A stretch of DNA of 53,139 nt. Source: a bacterium (GTDB lineage: Bacteria > Bacillota > Clostridia > Oscillospirales > Oscillospiraceae). Shown here piece by piece: positions 48,868-53,139 of this stretch (positions are counted from its first letter, which is position 1; each line of letters begins with the position of its first letter). The stretch spans positions 1 to 53,139 of the forward strand of contig SFVI01000007.1 of the NCBI GenBank assembly GCA_004560305.1, written 5' to 3'. Position numbers and translations under genes: made by a program. The notes under the pieces were generated by a model. That model ran no database searches. It saw only the letters and a list, made by a program, of their open reading frames with translations, and had not been told where the DNA came from.

Positions 48868-48898
48868 AAACCGCCTCCCGAGTATCGGGCGGCGGTTT
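48868..48898 (+). terminator. Weak terminator between hypB and the CDF gene
   Basis: AAACCGCC (48868-48875) pairs with GGCGGTTT (48891-48898) around an inner CCCG/CGGG, with no long T-run. Read-through into the CDF gene is likely. Confidence 0.5.
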
Positions 48899-48932
48899 GT
48901 GCGCAGATAAAGACTTCAAGGGAGGAAAGCCC

Positions 48933-50069
48933 ATGCATTTGCTCTATAAACTTCTCCGGCAGGAGCCGGGGAGCCGGGACGGCGTGGTAGCGGCCACGTC
49001 TGTCCTGGGCATCATCGTCAATGTTCTCATTGCTGCACTGAAGGTGGCCATCGGTGTGTTTGCCTCCTCCATTGCCATTCTCTCCTCCGGTGTGAACAAC
49101 GCCACCGATGCGCTGACCTCGGTACTGACGCTGGTGGGCACCAAGCTCTCCGCCAAGCGGCCGGACGCGAAGCATCCCTTCGGCTATGGACGCATCGAGT
49201 ACCTCACAAGTTTGGTCATTGCCGGCCTGATTCTTTTCAGCGGCTTTGAGATGCTCATCGGCTCCGTGGAGCTGATCTTCGAACCGGCAGAGATGCGCAT
49301 ATCCCATCTGATGCTGGTGATTATCGCTGTCACCGCTGTGATCAAATACTTCATGGGTGTATACATGATCCGCACCGGCCGGAAGGTGGACTCCGGCGCG
49401 CTGGTGGCTGTAGGACTGGAAGGGCGGAACGATGCCTTCGTTTCCCTTGTGACCCTGTTCTCTGCCGGGGTGTTTCTGCTGTTCGGATGGGACATTGACG
49501 CTTACGCCGGCGTGTTCACTTCGGTGATCATTCTGAAGGCCGGCTTTGACGTGCTGCGGGAAACGGTGTCCGCGCTGCTGGGGAAGCCGGGACAGGAGGA
49601 ACTGGCCAGGCAGCTTTACAAGGAGCTGCGGGCGGAGCCGCTGGTGGTGAACGCGGCGGACATGATGCTGCACAACTACGGACCGGAAAGCTATTCCGGC
49701 TCCGTGAATCTGGAGATCAGCCATGAGAAAACCGTTGGGGAGGTGTATCAGCGGCTGCACCAGCTCCAGCTGCGGATTATGCATGAGTACAAGGTCACCA
49801 TGGTTTTCGGCATCTATGCGGTGGACAACGACCATGAGCAGATCCGACAGCTGCGCAGGGAGGTCTCTGCCTTTGTTCTGGCCCATGAGCACGTTAAGAG
49901 TTTTCACGCCCTGTACATAGAGCCGGGGACGGAACGGATCTATTGCGACTTTGTAGTAGATTACGACCTGAAGGACTGGGAGGGACTGAAAACGGAGTTT
50001 GCGGCCTATCTGGCCCAGCGCTATCCCCACAGCGAAGTGGAGCTGACGGTGGAGACAGAGTTCGTTTGA
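48933..50069 (+). CDS. Cation diffusion facilitator with non-zinc-type metal site
   Basis: This 378-residue cation exporter has six predicted helices, the loop KHPFGYGRIEYL and a long cytoplasmic C-terminal domain. The transport site normally formed by D-x3-D in helix 2 and H-x3-D in helix 5 (YiiP numbering 45/49 and 153/157) reads N55-x3-D59 and E163-x3-D167. Loss of the His argues against Zn and resembles Mn-type (NDDD) facilitators, so manganese or iron export is plausible. GGGAGG lies before the ATG. The C-terminal extension is longer than in simple CDFs. Confidence 0.9.
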   Translation: MHLLYKLLRQEPGSRDGVVAATSVLGIIVNVLIAALKVAIGVFASSIAILSSGVNNATDALTSVLTLVGTKLSAKRPDAKHPFGYGRIEYLTSLVIAGLILFSGFEMLIGSVELIFEPAEMRISHLMLVIIAVTAVIKYFMGVYMIRTGRKVDSGALVAVGLEGRNDAFVSLVTLFSAGVFLLFGWDIDAYAGVFTSVIILKAGFDVLRETVSALLGKPGQEELARQLYKELRAEPLVVNAADMMLHNYGPESYSGSVNLEISHEKTVGEVYQRLHQLQLRIMHEYKVTMVFGIYAVDNDHEQIRQLRREVSAFVLAHEHVKSFHALYIEPGTERIYCDFVVDYDLKDWEGLKTEFAAYLAQRYPHSEVELTVETEFV

Positions 50070-50088
50070 ATAAGGCTGCTCCCGGCAA

Positions 50089-50125
50089 AACAACTGCCGC
50101 CCGTGCAATCCGGGCGGCAGTTGTT
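50089..50125. terminator. Bidirectional terminator
   Basis: AACAACTGCCGCCCG (50089-50103) pairs with CGGGCGGCAGTTGTT (50111-50125), with T7 on the plus strand. It separates the convergent CDF and YbaK-like genes. Confidence 0.88.
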
Positions 50126-50133
50126 TTTTTGCT

Positions 50134-50691
50134 TTATTCCTCCACCGTCCAGGGCAGGTCCACAAAGCCGGGCTCATGGTGCATGGCGGGAAGAAGGACC
50201 TTAAACACGTCGGCGGTTTTCAGCCGCAGGCTGCTGGTATTGATGCAGGGGTGGCAGCCGAAGAATTCCGGGGTCTTCAGGTCATTATCCACCAGCAGGC
50301 GCACCTGCCGCTCGTGGTCGTTCATCAGGCCCAGGATGCTGACGGAGCCGGGGGTGATGTCCAGCAACTCCAGCATCTGCTCGGGCGTGGCAAAGGACAG
50401 CCGGGCGGAGCCGATTTGCTTGGAGAGAATCTTGGTCTTGAAGGGCTTCTCGCCGGGCATGATCAGCAGATACACCTGGGTTTGCTGGCGGTTGGTCAGC
50501 AGCAGGTTCTTACAGATCTGGCAGCCCAGCAGGCCCTCCACCTCTTCACAGGCCTCAATGGTGTCGGCATGGTCATGATCCACCCGCCAGTATTCGAGTC
50601 CCAGGGAGTCCAGCAGGTCATAGCAGCGCTCCTCCTTGGGGATGCGCGTGTCGGAAGGGCGGCCCTGGTACAGGGTATGGTCTATCTTCAT
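50134..50691 (-). CDS. YbaK/ProX-type prolyl-tRNA editing protein (PrdX-like)
   Basis: This 185-residue single-domain protein of the YbaK/EbsC (ProXp) family hydrolyses mischarged aminoacyl-tRNA, usually Ala or Cys on tRNA-Pro. Hallmarks are VDHDHADTIEACEE, CKNLLLTNRQQTQVYLLIM and the Lys/Gly-rich loop PGSVSILGLMNDHERQV. The start at 50691 follows AAGAGG, which lies within the CoA-transferase stop region; upstream in-frame starts read through that gene. It is the last gene of the PH/CoA-transferase operon, only four bases downstream. Confidence 0.93.
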   Translation of the reverse strand: MKIDHTLYQGRPSDTRIPKEERCYDLLDSLGLEYWRVDHDHADTIEACEEVEGLLGCQICKNLLLTNRQQTQVYLLIMPGEKPFKTKILSKQIGSARLSFATPEQMLELLDITPGSVSILGLMNDHERQVRLLVDNDLKTPEFFGCHPCINTSSLRLKTADVFKVLLPAMHHEPGFVDLPWTVEE

Positions 50692-50695
50692 ATTC

Positions 50696-52030
50696 TTACC
50701 TCTTGTTGGAGGGCAGCCAGATGTGCTGCTGCTCCGCTTTTTTGATGAGTTCTTCCCGGAAATCCGGGTGGGCAATGGAGATCAGCTTCTCCGCCCGCTG
50801 CCAGGTGTTCATGCCGGCCAGGTTCACCGCGCCGTATTCGGTGACGATGTAATGGCTCTGGCTGCGGGGGGTGGTGACGATGTCGCCCTGGAAGGAGGGC
50901 AGGATGCGGGAATGGCGCTGGCCCTGCCGGTCGGTATAGGCGGAGGACATGCACAGGAAGGACTTGCCGCCCTTGGCCATGCCGGCGCCGGTGACAAAGT
51001 CCAGCTGGCCGCCGGTGCCGCTGATCTGCCGGGTGCCGGCGCTCTCCGACCCCACCTGGCCATACAGGTCCACGTTCAGGCAGCCGTTGATGGAGATCAT
51101 GTTCTCATTCTGGGCGATGACGTTGGGGTCATTCACATAGCTGAGGGGGAAACCGGCGATACCGGGGTTATCATCCACCCAGTCATAGAGGGCCCGGCTG
51201 CCGATGGCAAGGCCCAGCACCCCCTTGCCGGGGTGCAGGCTCTTGCGCCGGTTGGTCAATTTTCCCGCCTGAGCCATGGCCAGGTAACCATCGGAGCAAA
51301 GCTCGGTATGCATGCCCAGGTCCTTCAGATCGGAGGCGGCGATCAGCTCTCCCAAGGCGTTGGGCATACCGCCGATACCCAGCTGGACGGTGGCCCCATC
51401 CACGATGTGGGGGAAGATGTGGGCGGCAATGGCCCGGTCCGTCTCCCCCGGGGGCGGGGAAGTCATCTCCCACAGGGGGCGGTACCCGGCCTCCACCACG
51501 CAGTCCACCTCCGAGATGTGCACCGTCTCCCGCTCTCCGCCGTGGATGCGGGGCAGGGCCTCGTTCACTTCAAGAATGACCACCTTGGCCCGGTCGATAA
51601 TGTCCCGGGAGACGCCCAGGGCGCAGGACAGGCTGAAATACCCGTGCTTATCCATGGGGGATACGGAGACCATAGCCACGTCCACCGTCAGGAAATTCCG
51701 GTAGTACCAGCCCAGGTTGCGGAAGATCATAGGGGTGAAGAAGGCGCGGCCCTGGTCGCACAGCTTCCGCTCATAGCCGGAGCAGTGCCAGGTGTGGTAG
51801 ACAAAATGCTCCATACGCTCGTCGCACTCTGCCACGGCGATGGGGCCGGGCAGCAGGTTGCCCCGGACCTTCACATGCAGCAGTTCATCCCGGCGCCGGG
51901 ACAGGGCCGCATCCAGGCTCTGGGGAAAGCCGTTGTTAGAAGTATAGTCCACCCAGTCCCCGCTTTTGACCAGGCGCACCGCCTCTTCCGCGCTGCGGAG
52001 CTTGGAGCGGTATTCATCAAAGCAGCTCAT
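50696..52030 (-). CDS. Butyryl-CoA:acetate CoA-transferase-like (acetyl-CoA hydrolase/transferase family)
   Basis: This 444-residue family I CoA-transferase keeps WHCSGYERK, VSPMDKHGYFS, LGIGGMPNAL, the catalytic Glu243 in LGMHTELCSDG, SGTGGQLDFVTGA and a C-terminal SQSHYIVTEYG-VNLAG. The length (about 445) and these strings resemble the But enzyme that converts butyryl-CoA and acetate to butyrate and acetyl-CoA in gut clostridia. 4-hydroxybutyrate and other CoA-transferases are close relatives, so the acyl group is not certain. It sits between a PH-domain gene and a YbaK gene in one operon. Confidence 0.88.
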   Translation of the reverse strand: MSCFDEYRSKLRSAEEAVRLVKSGDWVDYTSNNGFPQSLDAALSRRRDELLHVKVRGNLLPGPIAVAECDERMEHFVYHTWHCSGYERKLCDQGRAFFTPMIFRNLGWYYRNFLTVDVAMVSVSPMDKHGYFSLSCALGVSRDIIDRAKVVILEVNEALPRIHGGERETVHISEVDCVVEAGYRPLWEMTSPPPGETDRAIAAHIFPHIVDGATVQLGIGGMPNALGELIAASDLKDLGMHTELCSDGYLAMAQAGKLTNRRKSLHPGKGVLGLAIGSRALYDWVDDNPGIAGFPLSYVNDPNVIAQNENMISINGCLNVDLYGQVGSESAGTRQISGTGGQLDFVTGAGMAKGGKSFLCMSSAYTDRQGQRHSRILPSFQGDIVTTPRSQSHYIVTEYGAVNLAGMNTWQRAEKLISIAHPDFREELIKKAEQQHIWLPSNKR

Positions 52031-52039
52031 GGCCCGCCC

Positions 52040-52519
52040 TCACTGCTCCTCATGGCAGCCGCAGTCCTCGGGGGGCTCCGGCAGGTCATCGGGCAGATTC
52101 TCCGGGTGGTCATGGTCAGGCATGGGGCCGGGGCGCATGGCGGCCATGCCCACGATCTCCCGCCCGGCGATGCCCTTGCTCTGGCGGTTCTTCTCGATCA
52201 CATCGCTGAGGTAGCGGTGCAGCTTCTCCGGGCGCTTGATGTTCTTCAGCAGCAGTTGGGGGCAGGACTGATCCGCGCTGTACAGCGTCAGGGTGCCTAC
52301 GCCGAAGATCCGCTGCCACAGGGTCTGGGTGGAGCGCACGTCCAGAATCCGGTAGAGCAGGATCTCGTTCAGCTCCGTGCGCAGCAGGCCCTTCTTCACA
52401 TACAGCCGCTCCTCGTCTATGCTGTAGCGGGTAAAGGAAATGGGCATGCCCAGAATCCGCTTCCGATCCGCCCAGAGGATTTCCTTTTCCACCACTTCGA
52501 TCTTATCTATCCGTGCCAT
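52040..52519 (-). CDS. Bacterial PH domain-containing protein
   Basis: This 159-residue protein has a YdbS/bPH2-type PH-like domain (about 8-95: DRKRILGMPISFTRYSIDEERLYVKKGLLRTELNEILLYRILDVRSTQTLWQRIFGVGTLTLYSADQ). A Pro/Asp/His-rich tail follows, ending CGCHEEQ. No membrane helix is evident, unlike many bPH2 proteins. Its role is unknown; such domains are thought to assemble or bind at membranes. AGGAG lies before the ATG, and it is the first gene of a three-gene leftward operon with the CoA-transferase nine bases downstream. Confidence 0.85.
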   Translation of the reverse strand: MARIDKIEVVEKEILWADRKRILGMPISFTRYSIDEERLYVKKGLLRTELNEILLYRILDVRSTQTLWQRIFGVGTLTLYSADQSCPQLLLKNIKRPEKLHRYLSDVIEKNRQSKGIAGREIVGMAAMRPGPMPDHDHPENLPDDLPEPPEDCGCHEEQ

Positions 52520-52626
52520 GACGTCTCCTTTCTAGTTTGCATAACTATGCTCATTTCGGATTTTTTCATTTGCCATATTATTTTACCATTTTCTGCTGCG
52601 GCTTACAACCGGAAATTGGGATGGAA

Positions 52627-52653
52627 AAGGGAGCGGGCTAAAGCCGCTCCCTT
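52627..52653. terminator. Repeat-type hairpin
   Basis: AAGGGAGCGG (52627-52636) pairs with CCGCTCCCTT (52644-52653). The same words form the rubrerythrin terminator at 41915-41944. It lies upstream of the PH-domain gene, so it may end a gene outside the window or be part of a repeat. Confidence 0.6.
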
Positions 52654-52685
52654 GAGGCTGACAAAAAAGCTGGTTACGCAAAAAG

Positions 52686-52730
52686 GCTCCCTTGTGTAAA
52701 GGGAGCTGTCAGCGAAGCCGACTGAGGGAT
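52686..52730. repeat. Hairpin-flanked 'ctgtcagcgaagccgactgaggg' type repeat
   Basis: GCTCCCTT (52686-52693) pairs with AAGGGAGC (52699-52706). The flank at 52707-52730 contains tgtcagc, gaagccg and actgaggg, and related words are found next to the hairpin at 39377-39417. Confidence 0.7.
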
Positions 52731-52824
52731 TGTTTCATAAAATATTTCGGATTTTCGGCTATGTATTGCAAATCCGGGACCTTTCTTTTACAACCCCTCC
52801 GTCAAAAATCACAGATTTTTGCCA

Positions 52825-52845
52825 CCTCCCCTTACACAGGGGAGG
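52825..52845. repeat. Short GC-rich hairpin
   Basis: CCTCCCCT (52825-52832) pairs with AGGGGAGG (52838-52845). It is another unit of the local repeat cluster. Confidence 0.55.
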
Positions 52846-52870
52846 CTTTGGCTGCTTCTTTGACAGACTG

Positions 52871-52896
52871 AAGGGAGCGGAATTTTCCGCTCCCTT
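52871..52896. terminator. Repeat-type hairpin
   Basis: AAGGGAGCGGAA (52871-52882) pairs with TTCCGCTCCCTT (52885-52896), followed by TTCG. It is nearly identical in stem to the hairpins at 41915-41944 and 52627-52653. Confidence 0.6.
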
Positions 52897-52926
52897 TTCG
52901 TCCTCATTCGCCCAGTGTTCGCACTA

Positions 52927-53085
52927 GGCACCTCCCCCTTAAGGGGAAGGCAAGCGGGGCGATGTGGGCATCGCCCCCTACGGGCGGTGATACAATGCTG
53001 CTGCCGTAGGGGCGTGCATCGCACGTCCGCATAAAACAGCCAGGCGAAACAAGCGGACGGCCAATGGCCGCCCCTACGGGTGCAA
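52927..53085. repeat. GC-rich dispersed repeat, right copy
   Basis: The word CCTACGG or its complement recurs three times (about 52976-52986, 53004-53010 and 53071-53080). The 27 bases at 53004-53030 are the exact inverted match to 200-226. The whole block reads like a composite of short dispersed repeats, without an open reading frame. Confidence 0.75.
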
Positions 53086-53139
53086 GCTTGTGGCTTCCAT
53101 CAGGAACACAAGATTTCTACCCACCTTCCCCTCAAGGGG

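Larger units (their letters stand above)
52520..53139. other. Non-coding right end rich in repeats and hairpins
   Basis: No gene could be supported in these 620 bases. The segment holds a terminator-like hairpin (52627-52653), a hairpin-repeat unit (52686-52730), a second hairpin (52825-52845), another terminator-like hairpin (52871-52896) and a GC-rich repeat (52927-53085). These resemble the sequences at the left end and at 39377-39417. Confidence 0.75.

Noticed and set aside
50636..52699. A 687-codon open frame on the plus strand opposite the CoA-transferase and PH genes
   Set aside because: It lies antisense to two recognisable proteins and encodes low-complexity Gly/His/Val/Leu-rich sequence, as GC-rich antisense frames do.
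52680..53085. A CRISPR array at the right end
   Set aside because: The repeats are not evenly spaced or identical, and no cas genes are in the window.

Overview
The window looks like a chromosome segment from a GC-rich, anaerobic, spore-forming Firmicute, most plausibly an Oscillospiraceae-type gut Clostridium. I base this on three things. Sporulation genes are present (SpoIIP, a SleB-like cortex hydrolase, a LysM/GH18 SleL-like protein). Anaerobe oxygen-defence proteins are present (reverse rubrerythrin, rubredoxin, a flavin reductase-rubredoxin fusion, a PerR-type regulator). A butyryl-CoA:acetate CoA-transferase-like enzyme points to a butyrate former. Promoters are ordinary sigma-A type with HrcA/CIRCE heat-shock control. 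No rRNA, tRNA, prophage, insertion sequence or CRISPR array was seen. The genus is an inference from gene content and style.

Layout. 1-335 is non-coding and carries repeats. 336-1970 is an ACT (UPF0237)/UPF0210 pair. 2082-6748 runs leftwards: PepF oligopeptidase, a MotA/TolQ-like plus MotB/OmpA-like ion-motor pair without flagellar genes, and a metallo-beta-lactamase-fold hydrolase. 6864-9230 holds a LysM/GH18 spore-type protein with a degenerate active site, an XRE regulator divergent from a tiny gene, and a CDP-alcohol phosphatidyltransferase. 9377-13442 is a compact rightward operon of envelope proteins: a membrane protein, a NAGPA-domain protein, an Lgt-like protein, a DUF4430 protein and an ECF S component. 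13518-16438 is a leftward glycosyltransferase operon. 16578-19447 is mnmG-mnmA (wobble uridine modification). 19524-22831 holds a GntR regulator, an unrecognised membrane protein, a DegV protein and a membrane-anchored XRE regulator.

22996-27824 is the hrcA-grpE-dnaK-dnaJ operon, read leftwards from a promoter overlapped by CIRCE. 28022-30823 holds a MarR regulator, an MFS transporter and a GDPD phosphodiesterase. 30908-34738 holds the flavin reductase-rubredoxin, a CbxX/SpoVK-type AAA ATPase, a FlK-like thioesterase and an aminotransferase. 34922-37289 is a leftward TPR/DUF4037 nucleotidyltransferase/MBL operon. 37383-41820 holds a YyaL-type thioredoxin-domain protein, two lipoproteins (one an HtrA-like protease) and a rubredoxin. 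41963-43018 is reverse rubrerythrin plus PerR. 43107-46871 holds SpoIIP, a TSCPD protein, a SleB-like hydrolase, RsmG and a HAD phosphatase. 47002-50069 holds an orphan solute-binding protein, HypB and a CDF metal transporter with an altered metal site. 50134-52519 is a leftward PH-domain/CoA-transferase/YbaK operon. 52520-53139 is non-coding and again carries repeats, one an exact inverted match to a sequence near the left end.

The genes are mostly independent housekeeping, envelope, sporulation and redox modules separated by strong, often bidirectional hairpin terminators. The parts most worth a second look are the flagellum-free stator pair, the envelope operon with NAGPA and Lgt-like proteins, the TPR/DUF4037/MBL operon, the substituted active or metal sites in the GH18, two MBL and CDF proteins, and the well-resolved PerR and CIRCE regulatory regions.
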